From Zhouia spongiae (GTDB lineage Bacteria; Bacteroidota; Bacteroidia; Flavobacteriales; Flavobacteriaceae): DNA of 64,000 bases. Positions 16,735 to 25,697 of the stretch are shown here, in pieces. Location of the stretch: the NCBI RefSeq assembly GCF_022760175.1, contig NZ_CP094326.1, positions 434,001 through 498,000 of the forward strand. The letters run 5' to 3'. The translations under genes and the position numbers were made by a program. The notes beneath the pieces are model-generated. The model was not told where the DNA came from. It saw nothing but the letters and a program-made list of their open reading frames with translations, and made no database searches. Numbering within the stretch: position 1 is the stretch's first letter; every line of letters begins with the position of its first letter.

Positions 16735-17014
16735 CGAAAAACCCGGCTTATTCTCTCAGATCAATTGTTGTGTTATTTCAACTCCTCCCAAAATACCACT
16801 GAAATATCAGCTAAAAAATTCAGACAAAGACTTTATTCCCTATTTACAAATTAGCTTAGGTTCTTCTTACGAATCAGGATCACATATAATTTTATGTGCT
16901 GACTTAAATTATATTGATGATAAAAATTTATCTTTGACAATTGAAAAAATTCAAAGGTTGCAAAAGAGAATTTTGTCATTTATCAAATATCTCAAGGGGG
17001 ATCTTTACCCCTGA
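16735..17014 (+). pseudogene. Decayed four-helix-bundle (S23/IVS-type) protein gene
   Basis: The reading SDKDFIPYLQISLGSSYESG, followed by HIILCADLNYI and [20 protein letters not shown], matches the C-terminal two thirds of the four helix bundle protein family (about 120 aa, also seen as rRNA intervening-sequence proteins). The expected N-terminal helix is gone, replaced by REP-like repeat. In the middle the normal SIPSNIAEGSAK-type motif is only recovered by switching frame: TTEISAK lies in a second frame between two stretches of the first. So there are probably two compensating or inactivating indels plus truncation. It ends 24 nt before thyA. Confidence 0.6.
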
Positions 17015-17037
17015 ACCTTAAAATCAAGAGCCCGATT

Positions 17038-17862
17038 ATGAAGCAATATCACGATTTACTGAAGCATGTCTTAGCACATGGAAATCAAAAAGGAGACAGA
17101 ACCGGCACAGGTACATTGAGTGTTTTTGGTTATCAAATGCGATTTGACCTAAGCGAAGGATTCCCTATGGTAACCACAAAAAAGCTTCATTTAAAATCTA
17201 TTATCCATGAGCTTCTCTGGTTTTTAAAAGGGGATACCAACATCAAATACCTACAGGATAACGGTGTTCGTATCTGGAATGAATGGGCTGATGAGAACGG
17301 CAATCTTGGTCCTGTTTACGGGCATCAATGGCGCAATTGGAACAGCGAAGAAATAGATCAGGTTTCGGAGATTATCGAAACCTTAAAAACAAATCCGAAC
17401 AGCAGGCGGATGCTGGTTTCTGCATGGAATCCCAGTGTTCTCCCTGATACTTCTGTTTCTTTTGCCGAAAATGTTGCCAATGGAAAGGCTGCGCTGCCTC
17501 CATGCCATGCATTCTTCCAGTTTTACGTCGCAGACGGTAAATTATCGTGTCAGTTGTACCAACGGAGTGCCGATATCTTTTTAGGAGTACCTTTCAATAT
17601 AGCTTCTTATGCTTTACTTACCCTGATGATGGCCCAGGTGTGCGGGTATGAGCCGGGTGATTTTATCCATACGTTCGGAGACGCCCATATCTACAATGAC
17701 CATATGGAGCAGGTGCAACTACAATTAAGCCGTGAACCAAGGCCATTACCTAAAATGATCCTGAATAAAAACATTAAGAGTATTTTCGATTTCACTTTCG
17801 AGGACTTCTCCTTAACAGACTATGATCCTCACCCTCATATAAAAGCCAGGGTATCTGTCTGA
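17038..17862 (+). CDS. thyA: Thymidylate synthase
   Basis: Converts dUMP to dTMP with methylene-tetrahydrofolate, releasing dihydrofolate. The N-terminal [18 protein letters not shown], the active-site [11 protein letters not shown] with the catalytic Cys, and the dUMP-binding [20 protein letters not shown] are intact. 274 aa, close to the E. coli-type length. A folA gene, which recycles the dihydrofolate, lies two genes downstream on the same strand. A TATCTTTG element at 16929-16936, inside the upstream pseudogene, might serve as its promoter. Confidence 0.97.
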   Translation: MKQYHDLLKHVLAHGNQKGDRTGTGTLSVFGYQMRFDLSEGFPMVTTKKLHLKSIIHELLWFLKGDTNIKYLQDNGVRIWNEWADENGNLGPVYGHQWRNWNSEEIDQVSEIIETLKTNPNSRRMLVSAWNPSVLPDTSVSFAENVANGKAALPPCHAFFQFYVADGKLSCQLYQRSADIFLGVPFNIASYALLTLMMAQVCGYEPGDFIHTFGDAHIYNDHMEQVQLQLSREPRPLPKMILNKNIKSIFDFTFEDFSLTDYDPHPHIKARVSV

Positions 17863-18216
17863 TTTCAGAAATCGGGAAAGCAACATATAACCATTTTTAT
17901 CATTTAATCAGGTTTTGCATCTCTACAAATCGTAGGTATTGCTATACCATACTTCTTACATATTATCATTTTGACAACTCCCCCATTAAAACAAATCTAC
18001 GATAATACATACTGAATTATTGTTCTGTTTACTGATAATCTATACTTCATATACGTTATATATATACTTTGAACGTACTATAAAGATACTATACAATAGT
18101 AATCATCTTACAGGTTGGATTTTTAAACTATCATTGTATTTGACCCGATAAAATTCTTACCTCATGGTCGTAATCCTCCCAAAAAATTTTAAATTTGGTT
18201 TACAAAGGTTTTAGAT
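17863..18216. other. 354-bp spacer without a recognisable gene
   Basis: AT-rich sequence between thyA and the 2TM gene. I see no ORF of note, riboswitch or strong terminator. A TAAATTTG -7-like element at 18190-18197 lies about 20 nt before the next start codon, without a clear -33 partner. Confidence 0.4.
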
Positions 18217-18603
18217 ATGCTTTTTAAAAAGAAAAGATCATCACTTGATGCAGAACAACATGAGCTGGTAGAAAACGCTCAAAAAAGAATCCGGCAAAAG
18301 AAGAGGCTTTACTATCATTTTGTCGTATTCCTTACAGGCAGTTTATTTGCCATTATCATTAACAAGTTTCTTAATATCCTGCCCGAAAAAAACTGGTTTG
18401 TATGGGTTATAACTGCCTGGAGTTTTTTATTTGTAATCCACTTTATCAATGTGTTTTTTACCAGTAAATTCATGGGCAAAGAATGGGAGCGGAAGCAAAG
18501 AGAGAAACTTATCCAAAAACAGAAAAACAGGATAGCCCAGCTTGAAAAGGAAATAGAAACAGAATTTGAATCTGAAACAAAGAAAAAACCGGACGAGGAA
18601 TGA
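18217..18603 (+). CDS. 2TM-domain membrane protein
   Basis: 128-aa protein of the 2TM family. A basic N-terminal helix (RIRQKKRLYYHF) leads into two hydrophobic segments, about residues 34-52 and 60-80, joined by a short loop with EKNWFVW. A charged coiled-coil tail (QKNRIAQLEKEIETEFESE) follows. Similar modules occur alone or attached to LytTR and histidine-kinase-type regulators in Bacteroidota; no function is established for the stand-alone form. Its stop overlaps the folA start (ATGA), so the two are co-transcribed. Confidence 0.8.
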   Translation: MLFKKKRSSLDAEQHELVENAQKRIRQKKRLYYHFVVFLTGSLFAIIINKFLNILPEKNWFVWVITAWSFLFVIHFINVFFTSKFMGKEWERKQREKLIQKQKNRIAQLEKEIETEFESETKKKPDEE

Positions 18604-19085
18604 TCACAATTATAGCAGCAGCAGCTGAGAATAATGCCCTTGGTAAAGACAACGATCTTGTATGGCATTTGCCGGACGACTTTAAACGGTTTAAACAGTT
18701 AACGACCGGGCATCATATCATTATGGGAAGAAAGACCTTTGAAAGCTTCCCAAAACCATTACCCAACCGTACTCATATCGTTATAACAAGACAAAAAAAC
18801 TACGCTCCGGAAGGTTGTATTGTCGTCGGTTCTCTCGACAAGGCACTTGAGCTTTCTAAAACAGACGACACCCCTTATATTATTGGAGGTGGCGAAATCT
18901 ACAAACTCAGCATACAAATTGCCGACAGAATCGAGCTTACCAGGGTACATGGCACTTTTGAGGCTGATACCTTTTTCCCTGAGATTGATGAAAATAAATG
19001 GCAATTAGTAAAAAGCGAGTTTCATGCAGCTGATGACAAACACAAATTTCCTTTTACCTATTTGACTTATGAACGTATCAAGTAA
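18600..19085 (+). CDS. folA: Dihydrofolate reductase
   Basis: NADPH-dependent reduction of dihydrofolate to tetrahydrofolate in the cytoplasm. Signatures: AENNALGKDNDLVWHLPDDFKRFK, with the catalytic Asp after HLP, then IIMGRKTFES, then YIIGGGEIY. 161 aa, normal. The start overlaps the 2TM gene stop by 4 nt. Together with thyA upstream it forms the common thymidylate/folate pair, here with a membrane protein inserted. Confidence 0.96.
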   Translation: MITIIAAAAENNALGKDNDLVWHLPDDFKRFKQLTTGHHIIMGRKTFESFPKPLPNRTHIVITRQKNYAPEGCIVVGSLDKALELSKTDDTPYIIGGGEIYKLSIQIADRIELTRVHGTFEADTFFPEIDENKWQLVKSEFHAADDKHKFPFTYLTYERIK

Positions 19086-19099
19086 CTGACAACAGGAGG

Positions 19100-19954
19100 A
19101 TGCATGACCTGAGAAGCGTAAAAGAATCTTTAGAAACGTTTTTAAACACCAACATAAGATCGTATGAACAACTTCATGGGGGCGACATAAATACGACGTA
19201 CCTGATTCATACTTCTTCCAGTCAGCTCGTTGTTAAATTAAACAGTGCATCGGCATTTCCCGGGATGTTCAAGGCCGAAGCAAAAGGCCTTAAAGCCATT
19301 GAAAAAACCTGCTCGTTTAGGACACCTGGTATATTATTGACGGGAAAACAGGAAGCTATTTCCTTTCTTCTGATGGAATACATCCCCCCGGGTAAGAAAA
19401 CTGATGTTTTCTGGAAAACATTCGGGAAGCGGCTGGCGCTGTTGCATTCCTGCACTAACAACACTTACGGATTCGAAACCGGCAATTACATTGGCAGTTT
19501 GCCACAATATAATACTCCTCAGGATTCTATAGTAGAGTTCTATATCACCCAAAGAATTGAGCCACAAATCCGTCTGGCAGATAAGAACGGATATACGTTT
19601 AAAAAGATCAGCGAATTTTATCGCAATCTGGATCAACTAATCCCTGAAGAGAAACCAGCATTAATACATGGCGATTTGTGGAACGGAAATTATTTAACAG
19701 ACAATCAGGGAAATCCCTGCCTGATTGACCCTGCTGTAAGTTATATGCACAGGGAAGCAGATATAGCCATGATGACCTTATTCGGAGGATTTGACAGTCT
19801 TTTATTCGATACTTATAATGAAGTTTTCCCTCTTGAACCTCTATGGGAAGAACGACTTGACATATGGCAATTATACTACCTGCTGGTTCATTTAAACTTG
19901 TTTGGAAGCGGCTATTTCAGGTCTGTAAAAAATATTATTGAAAAATACTGCTAG
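19100..19954 (+). CDS. Fructosamine kinase family protein
   Basis: Aminoglycoside-phosphotransferase-like kinase that phosphorylates ketoamines on glycated proteins or amino acids so that the sugar can be released. HGGDINTTYLI at the N-terminus, LLMEYIPPGKKTDVFW, and the catalytic loop ALIHGDLWNGNYL followed by CLIDPAVSYMHREADIAMM are family motifs. 284 aa. ATG 19100 is preceded directly by AGGAGG, too close to act as a normal ribosome-binding site. It starts 14 nt after folA and its stop overlaps the convergent murI stop (19951-19954). The substrate is not determined. Confidence 0.9.
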   Translation: MHDLRSVKESLETFLNTNIRSYEQLHGGDINTTYLIHTSSSQLVVKLNSASAFPGMFKAEAKGLKAIEKTCSFRTPGILLTGKQEAISFLLMEYIPPGKKTDVFWKTFGKRLALLHSCTNNTYGFETGNYIGSLPQYNTPQDSIVEFYITQRIEPQIRLADKNGYTFKKISEFYRNLDQLIPEEKPALIHGDLWNGNYLTDNQGNPCLIDPAVSYMHREADIAMMTLFGGFDSLLFDTYNEVFPLEPLWEERLDIWQLYYLLVHLNLFGSGYFRSVKNIIEKYC

Positions 19955-20739
19955 CACTTTAATTTCAGTACAGGTGTATTTTCTTCGGCATCCTTTATAA
20001 AACCTTTTAGTAAACTAACATCTCCGGTAGTATAGAATATATCAGTTGGCGCCTCTCCGGGATCATTGAGCATACTATTCTGCTCTAAAACAGCTTTAGT
20101 TTGCCTGGCTACTGCTGCTCCGGAATCGATTATCTGTAATGTTTCAGGAACTATTTTTTTAATCAGCGGGATCAAATACGGATAGTGGGTGCAGCCCAAT
20201 ACAAGCGCGTCAGCGCCGGCATCAACCATCGGGTCCAGATATTCCCGTAATAATCCTTTAAGCTCACCTGATTCTAGCTTACCGCTCTCTATGAGCTCAA
20301 CAAGCCCCTCCCCTTCCTGCTCGATGACAGTAATATTATTGGCATGGGCATCTGATGTCTGATGGAACAATTCACTGGCTAACGTCCCTTTGGTAGCCAA
20401 AACCCCTACAACTCCTGATTTGGTATTAAGTGCCGCTAATTTTATCGCCGGTTCTATACCTATAAACGGCACCCGGTACCTGTCTCTTAAAAACTTAATT
20501 GCATTGGTAGTTACCGTATTACAGGCAACTACAATTATCTTGCAACCTTGAGCCAACAGGAAATCCGTTATCTTAACGCTCAGCTCCCGCATTTCGGCTT
20601 TGGTCCGTTTCCCGTAGGGTGCATGAAGACTATCAGCCACATAAATTGTTGACTCATTTGGCAGTAGTTTTTTAATCTCCCTCCAAACGGTTGTTCCTCC
20701 TACTCCGGAATCAAAAATACCTATAGGGCCTAAATCCAT
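19951..20739 (-). CDS. murI: Glutamate racemase
   Basis: Makes D-glutamate for peptidoglycan. GIFDSGVGGTTVWREI gives the first catalytic Asp region; the two catalytic cysteines lie in VVACNTVTTNA and LGCTHYPYLIP. 262 aa, normal. It is the last gene of the CBS-nadK-porG-uppS-bamA-ompH-ompH-murI run, but a terminator separates it from ompH, so it may have its own promoter. Its stop overlaps the convergent fructosamine kinase stop. Confidence 0.96.
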   Translation of the reverse strand: MDLGPIGIFDSGVGGTTVWREIKKLLPNESTIYVADSLHAPYGKRTKAEMRELSVKITDFLLAQGCKIIVVACNTVTTNAIKFLRDRYRVPFIGIEPAIKLAALNTKSGVVGVLATKGTLASELFHQTSDAHANNITVIEQEGEGLVELIESGKLESGELKGLLREYLDPMVDAGADALVLGCTHYPYLIPLIKKIVPETLQIIDSGAAVARQTKAVLEQNSMLNDPGEAPTDIFYTTGDVSLLKGFIKDAEENTPVLKLKC

Positions 20740-20751
20740 AGTTACAAAAAT

Positions 20752-20783
20752 AAAAAACCGCCGGAGTTGTCCGACGGTTTTTA
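20752..20783 (-). terminator. Terminator after the second ompH gene
   Basis: Minus-strand AAAACCGTCGGA-CAAC-TCCGGCGGTTTTTT, a near-perfect stem with a T tail, lies between ompH and murI. Confidence 0.85.
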
Positions 20784-20813
20784 GAATAAATATTATCTGA
20801 AAATTTTCTGATC

Positions 20814-21320
20814 TTAGAACCCTAATTCTTTCTTTACATCCGATAAAAGGTCTTTACCGTCAGCTAGAATAATACCACTTCCGGGTGAAGCGTCTAATAC
20901 ATATTGAAAGCCCTGTGCTCTTGCTACTTTCTGGATGGCATCATTCGCTTTCTTAAGCAATGGCTCTAACAACTCCATTTCCTTCTTACCAAGTTCCTGT
21001 TGTGCCACCTGTTCTGCTTTCATTACGTTTTGTCTCAAACCATCAATCTCTTTACCTCTGGCCTCATTCTCCGACTGGGTTTTCGACTTAGCCTCATTCT
21101 GATACTGTTGTGCCTTGTTTTGTAACTCCGTATATGATGATTGCAAGTCAGCCTTATAAGTATCTTTTAATTTTTGAAGCTCAGCCTGTGCTGCTTTCCA
21201 CTGTGGCATTTCGCCTACAAGCTGCTGAACATTAACATGAGCAACTTTACTTTGTGCATTTGCAAAACTTACTGCACCGATCAATGCAATTGCAACTAAA
21301 AATGATCTTAAATGTTTCAT
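20814..21320 (-). CDS. OmpH/Skp-type periplasmic chaperone
   Basis: 168-aa protein with a signal peptide (MKHLRSFLVAIALIGAVSFANAQ), a short beta segment (KVAHVNVQQLVGEMP), a long coiled-coil tentacle region rich in Gln, Lys and Glu, and a C-terminal beta segment (GFQYVLDAS...GIILADGKDL). This is the Skp fold, a trimer that holds unfolded outer-membrane proteins in the periplasm. It follows a second, longer ompH gene and bamA, a classical association for barrel assembly. Confidence 0.92.
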   Translation of the reverse strand: MKHLRSFLVAIALIGAVSFANAQSKVAHVNVQQLVGEMPQWKAAQAELQKLKDTYKADLQSSYTELQNKAQQYQNEAKSKTQSENEARGKEIDGLRQNVMKAEQVAQQELGKKEMELLEPLLKKANDAIQKVARAQGFQYVLDASPGSGIILADGKDLLSDVKKELGF

Positions 21321-21377
21321 AGTCTCTCTAAATTGTTTTTGTTTAAGTGTTAATAATTGTATTCCTCTTCGTTTATC

Positions 21378-22202
21378 CTAATTTACCGAGTCTTTTTTCT
21401 TTTCTGTAGCCTGCCTCAGGCTATCTCTAAGCTTTTGACGTTCTTCCAGTATTTTTCTTCTTCTGGCTTCATAAGCCTTTTTTCGTTCTTCTATGTTCTT
21501 TAGCCTGGCTTGCCTGTCAGCTTCTATCTGCTGTTTTCTTTTTTCCCTGTCTGACAAAGCCTCTTCTTTTTTCTCTGCTGCTGCTTTTTGGGCTTCCGTC
21601 GGTTCGGAATATTTTTCTTCAGTATCGTCAAACTTTTCCAATTTGCTCTCCGGCTCCTCTTTTTTTACTGTCCCTCCTTTTTTTCTATTACGGTCGATAC
21701 TTCTCAGCACCATGTCACTGATATCATATCTTTTGTTGGAGAACAACATAACCACATCGGCCGATTTATCGAAAACAAAATCATAATTCTGTTTTTCTGC
21801 TATTTCCTGAATAGCATTAAACACCTGGTCTTGTATGGGCTGAGCCAGCTGACTTCGTTGTCTGATCATATCGCCATCCGGACCAAACCGATCTTGCTGG
21901 TATTTCACCATCTCCGCTTCCAGGGCATCGATCTCTATCTCGCGTTCTTCTACCAGCTCTTTTGTTAAAAGCACTTTTTCGGCATTGAGGTCAGATCTCA
22001 TCTGGACTATCGTCCTGTTCTGTTCTTCAACTTCATGCTTCCATTTAAGGACCTTTTTCTCAAGCTGCTTATTGGCTTCCTGATACTCTTCTACATTCTC
22101 CAGGATGTAATCCATATCGATATAGCCTAACCGTACACCTTTCTGAGCGTGCACAGAAACTATCGAAGCAAGCAACAATATGTAAAGAACTTTTATTTTC
22201 AT
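21378..22202 (-). CDS. OmpH/Skp-type chaperone with charged C-terminal coiled coil
   Basis: 274 aa: a signal peptide, a Skp-like core (RLGYIDMDYILENVEEYQEA to YDFVFDKSADVVMLFSNKRYD, about residues 23-170), and a long extra tail rich in Arg, Lys and Glu (EERKKAYEARRRKILEERQK). The tail roughly doubles the usual Skp length and is predicted helical. It lies 110 nt after bamA and 57 nt before the shorter ompH, so it probably serves the same barrel-assembly pathway. The tail's role is unknown. Confidence 0.9.
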   Translation of the reverse strand: MKIKVLYILLLASIVSVHAQKGVRLGYIDMDYILENVEEYQEANKQLEKKVLKWKHEVEEQNRTIVQMRSDLNAEKVLLTKELVEEREIEIDALEAEMVKYQQDRFGPDGDMIRQRSQLAQPIQDQVFNAIQEIAEKQNYDFVFDKSADVVMLFSNKRYDISDMVLRSIDRNRKKGGTVKKEEPESKLEKFDDTEEKYSEPTEAQKAAAEKKEEALSDREKRKQQIEADRQARLKNIEERKKAYEARRRKILEERQKLRDSLRQATEKKKDSVN

Positions 22203-22312
22203 TTGTTAAAATTTTTTATCACCCCTAAAAGTAATAACTCTATCGTTATGACAAAAAATTTTGTGTTTATTTCTTGACGTCGATATACTATATAGAAAAT
22301 ACCGTGCCAAAA

Positions 22313-24931
22313 TTAAAACTGCTGTCCTATGATAAAGTGTGTCTCCCATCCATTAGGTGTATTCCCTCCTGAAACAGGATCGAAACCATAGGCAAAATCG
22401 ATACCTAACAAACCAAATGCCGGCATAAATATACGGACACCCAGCCCCGCAGATCTTTTAATATCGAACGGACTATACTCATCAAAAGATTCGAAAGCGT
22501 TTCCTGCCTCTAAAAATCCTAGTGTATAGATAGAGGCTGTTTGTTTAAGGGTAATCGGGTAACGCAATTCAAGTGAGAACTTATTGAAGATCGTAGAACC
22601 GTCCCTTGCTGACAAAGAGTTATTCGGATATCCTCTCAGTTGTATATTCTCTCTTCCGTCGAGCGCATAATTACCTAAACCGTCTCCGCCTACATAAAAA
22701 CGTTCAAAGGGCACTATTCCCCTGTCCTGGTTATAAGCTCCTAAGAAACCAAATTCTGCATTTGTTCTTAAAACCAGATCGCCTACCAGTTGCTTATACC
22801 AGTCTCCCTGGAATTTGATCTTATAGTATTCTAACCAGTTTAATTTTTTCTGACCGACTTTTGCTATATCTGTCGAAGCCTCATCTACGGTAGCCACCAC
22901 TTTTTCTGTACTTGCTATTTTATTTCCGTTAGCATCTCTTTCTACATGTACTAAATAACCATTGCTATTTCTGTCTTTGTACGCTTCCTGATTCCCCAGA
23001 TCTGCATAGTCGACCCCGTTAAAGAGTGAATATGGCGGCGTAAGCCTGGCACTGATGACAAATTTAGATCCTCCCGTCGGGAATATCGGGTTCGTATATG
23101 TATTATCCCTTGAAAGGGCAACGGTATAGGCCAAACTTTGCGAAACCCCATTGCTAAAAGGAAATATCCCTCCGATGGCATAGTTCTGGATATCGTAATG
23201 CTGATATGACAAGGAATGTGACAACTGGAAGGTATCATCCGGCCATTCCAGCCTTTTAGCCAATCCTACATTAATACCCGTAATCACGAACCGCTGGTCT
23301 TTATCGACATCTCTATAATCGATGGTAGGCCTGAACTGTAAGGTCCTTGATAATGAAGTAGAGAACTGAACAGGCTTTCTACCCCCTAACCAGGGCTCTA
23401 TGAATGAAAAGCTATATGTCTGATAAAATTTACTCGCCTGAAGTCGTAAAGCCAGGGTTTGTCCGTCTCCCATAGGAACAGGCTTATACGCTTCTTTATT
23501 GAACAGGTTTTTTATAGAGAAATTATTAAATCGCAACCCCAATGTTCCGATAAAACCACCTCCACCGTATCCTCCCTGAAGTTCTATTTGACTTGAACCA
23601 GCTTCAACAACGCCGTATTGTATATCTACAGTTCCTGCATCCGGATCCGGGTTTAAAATTTGTGGATTTAGTTGTTCTGCATCAAAATACCCTAAAGCCC
23701 CCAGTTCTCTTATCGTACGGAACACATTCTCCTTTCTGTATAACTGCCCCGGCCTTGTTCTAAGGTTACGATAGATAACATGGTCGTTGGTTCTGTCGTT
23801 TCCGGCAACTGTTACATTATTAAAATAAGCCGGTTTCCCTTCTATGATCCTGATCTCAAAATCGATGGTATCGTTCTGTGCAGAAACCTCTACGGGGTTA
23901 ATTCTGGAGAAAAGATATCCTGTATTTTGATAGTAGTTGGTGATATCGTTCCCATCAGGCTTGGTATCGTCTGCAATTCTCTTTCGTAAGAGAACCCCAT
24001 TATACACGTCTCCTTTTTTTATTCCCAGTACTCTCGCCAATTCGCGGTCTGTATAAGCTGCATTTCCTACAAAGTCTATATTACCAAAATAATAGCGTTC
24101 TCCTTCTTCGACTGCGATATTGATACCAATTGTATTATCATCATTATAGATCACACTATCATTCAAAACCCTGGCATCTCTATATCCTTTTTCTTTATAA
24201 GCATCGATAAGGCTAGTGAGGTCTGTGCTGTAATCTTCCGGGATAAATTTAGATTTCTTCCAAAAACGGCCAAACTGTCTTTGTTTGGTGTTCTTCATTG
24301 CTTTTCTAAGCTGTTTATCCTTCAGCTTTTCATTCCCTTCAAACACAATATCCTTTACCTTCACTTTTTCGTCGGTATCGATATTTACTATCATTTTCAC
24401 TGCATTTGCCTCTGAAGTATCTGCTACGGTATTGATCAGTACTTTCGTATTTAAATACCCTTGTTTCTTATACTTATTAAGGAGGTAATTCTTGGTATTC
24501 GCAATAAAGCTTTCGGTTACCTTTTTACCTCTTTTTAACTCGGCTTCCTTAATAATATCGTCTGTTTTCTTTTTCTTTAAACCTGTGATCTTAACGTCTG
24601 AAAGTGTGGGAAGTTCTACGATCTGAAGTTCCAGGAATACTTTCTCTCCTTCAACACGGGTAATATAAAAACTTATGTCACTGAACAGGTTCAGGTTCCA
24701 CAGTTTGGTAATCACCTTACTGATCTTTTCTCCCGGAACGGTAATCTCCTGTCCGACCTGAAGCCCCGTAAACGTTACTACCGTTTGTTCGTTATAACTT
24801 TTAACTCCTGTTACTTCGATGCCGCCAAGGATGTATTTTTTTCCTTTATCAATATTAGTTTCCTGAGCGATCGCGCTATTAAAAAACATTACTCCAAAAA
24901 GTAAAATTGCCCCAAAATACCTTTTGAACAT
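22313..24931 (-). CDS. bamA: Outer-membrane protein assembly factor BamA
   Basis: Omp85 protein that inserts beta-barrels into the outer membrane. A signal peptide (MFKRYFGAILLFGVMFFNSAIAQ) is followed by a series of POTRA domains (about residues 30-430, e.g. KKYILGGIEVTGVKSYNEQTV) and a 16-strand barrel ending IIGQQF, with the terminal Phe. I start at ATG 24931, 8 nt after the uppS stop. ATG 24946, which overlaps the uppS stop, would add five residues and is equally possible. About 872 aa, slightly longer than the E. coli protein. Position between uppS and the ompH genes is conserved in Bacteroidota. Confidence 0.95.
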   Translation of the reverse strand: MFKRYFGAILLFGVMFFNSAIAQETNIDKGKKYILGGIEVTGVKSYNEQTVVTFTGLQVGQEITVPGEKISKVITKLWNLNLFSDISFYITRVEGEKVFLELQIVELPTLSDVKITGLKKKKTDDIIKEAELKRGKKVTESFIANTKNYLLNKYKKQGYLNTKVLINTVADTSEANAVKMIVNIDTDEKVKVKDIVFEGNEKLKDKQLRKAMKNTKQRQFGRFWKKSKFIPEDYSTDLTSLIDAYKEKGYRDARVLNDSVIYNDDNTIGINIAVEEGERYYFGNIDFVGNAAYTDRELARVLGIKKGDVYNGVLLRKRIADDTKPDGNDITNYYQNTGYLFSRINPVEVSAQNDTIDFEIRIIEGKPAYFNNVTVAGNDRTNDHVIYRNLRTRPGQLYRKENVFRTIRELGALGYFDAEQLNPQILNPDPDAGTVDIQYGVVEAGSSQIELQGGYGGGGFIGTLGLRFNNFSIKNLFNKEAYKPVPMGDGQTLALRLQASKFYQTYSFSFIEPWLGGRKPVQFSTSLSRTLQFRPTIDYRDVDKDQRFVITGINVGLAKRLEWPDDTFQLSHSLSYQHYDIQNYAIGGIFPFSNGVSQSLAYTVALSRDNTYTNPIFPTGGSKFVISARLTPPYSLFNGVDYADLGNQEAYKDRNSNGYLVHVERDANGNKIASTEKVVATVDEASTDIAKVGQKKLNWLEYYKIKFQGDWYKQLVGDLVLRTNAEFGFLGAYNQDRGIVPFERFYVGGDGLGNYALDGRENIQLRGYPNNSLSARDGSTIFNKFSLELRYPITLKQTASIYTLGFLEAGNAFESFDEYSPFDIKRSAGLGVRIFMPAFGLLGIDFAYGFDPVSGGNTPNGWETHFIIGQQF

Positions 24932-24938
24932 ACTAATA

Positions 24939-25682
24939 TTAGTCATTGAGTTGCTCACTAATTTTTCCAAATCTTCTTTCTCTGTTTTGATAATTGATAA
25001 TAGCTTCAAATAATTGCTGCTTATTAAAGTCCGGCCACAGTGTATCGGTAAAATACAATTCTGCGTATGCGATCTGCCACAACAAAAAATTACTTATTCG
25101 CTGTTCTCCACTAGTTCGAATAAGTAAATCCACATCGGGCAAATTATGCGTATAAAGATGATTATTTATAACGGATTCATCAATTTTTTCTATGGAAATT
25201 ATATTATTTTTAACTTTATCCGCTATACTTTGAACTGCCTTTTTCAGCTCTTCCCTCGCCCCGTAGCTCAATGCCAGGGTAAGTTTCAAACCTGTATTTT
25301 CACTGGTTTTTTCGATGACTTCGAGAAGTTCTTTTTTTGTACGGGAAGGCAGTGCATCTAAATCGCCGATAGCGTTTAGCTGTATTTTGTTTTTCTTAAG
25401 ATTCTTATACTCTTTTTTAAGAGCACTCACCAAAAGCCTCATTAATGTCTGGACCTCTATTTTTGGGCGGTTCCAGTTTTCGGTGGAAAACGCGTATAAA
25501 GTAAGGCACTCTACCCCTAGTTCGGCGCAACCTTCCACGATTTCCCTAACACTCTTTGTACCTTGTTCGTGTCCAAAAACACGCAGCTTACCACGTTGTT
25601 TTGCCCAGCGGCCATTACCATCCATGATAATGGCTATATGTTTTGGTATTTTCTCTTTGTTAATTTGTTCTTTCTCTGTCAT
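24939..25682 (-). CDS. uppS: Undecaprenyl diphosphate synthase
   Basis: Cis-prenyltransferase that extends farnesyl-PP to the C55 lipid carrier for peptidoglycan and surface polysaccharides. Catalytic Asp in IAIIMDGNGRWAKQRG; substrate motifs YAFSTENWNRP, LSYGAREEL and LLIRTSGEQRISNFLLWQ are present. 247 aa, normal. It starts 15 nt after porG and runs into bamA, so it is co-transcribed with envelope-assembly genes. Confidence 0.97.
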   Translation of the reverse strand: MTEKEQINKEKIPKHIAIIMDGNGRWAKQRGKLRVFGHEQGTKSVREIVEGCAELGVECLTLYAFSTENWNRPKIEVQTLMRLLVSALKKEYKNLKKNKIQLNAIGDLDALPSRTKKELLEVIEKTSENTGLKLTLALSYGAREELKKAVQSIADKVKNNIISIEKIDESVINNHLYTHNLPDVDLLIRTSGEQRISNFLLWQIAYAELYFTDTLWPDFNKQQLFEAIINYQNRERRFGKISEQLND

Positions 25683-25697
25683 CCTTAATTCTCAACA

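Larger units (their letters stand above)
16383..16740. repeat. Non-coding spacer built of palindromic repeats
   Basis: About 360 bp with no convincing gene. It holds the palindrome CTCGATCATCGAG (16514-16526), a hairpin GCCCT-T-GTGAAAT / ATTTCAC-AGGGC with a bulged T (16585-16621), and REP-like copy B (16698-16727). Short ORFs across it in all frames look like chance readings of repeats. It resembles a mosaic of interspersed repeats that has collected between nupC and thyA. Confidence 0.5.

Noticed and set aside
16413-16854. Several overlapping short ORFs on both strands between nupC and thyA
   Set aside because: They read through palindromic repeats in several frames and look like chance frames; only the four-helix-bundle remnant further right has family-like sequence.
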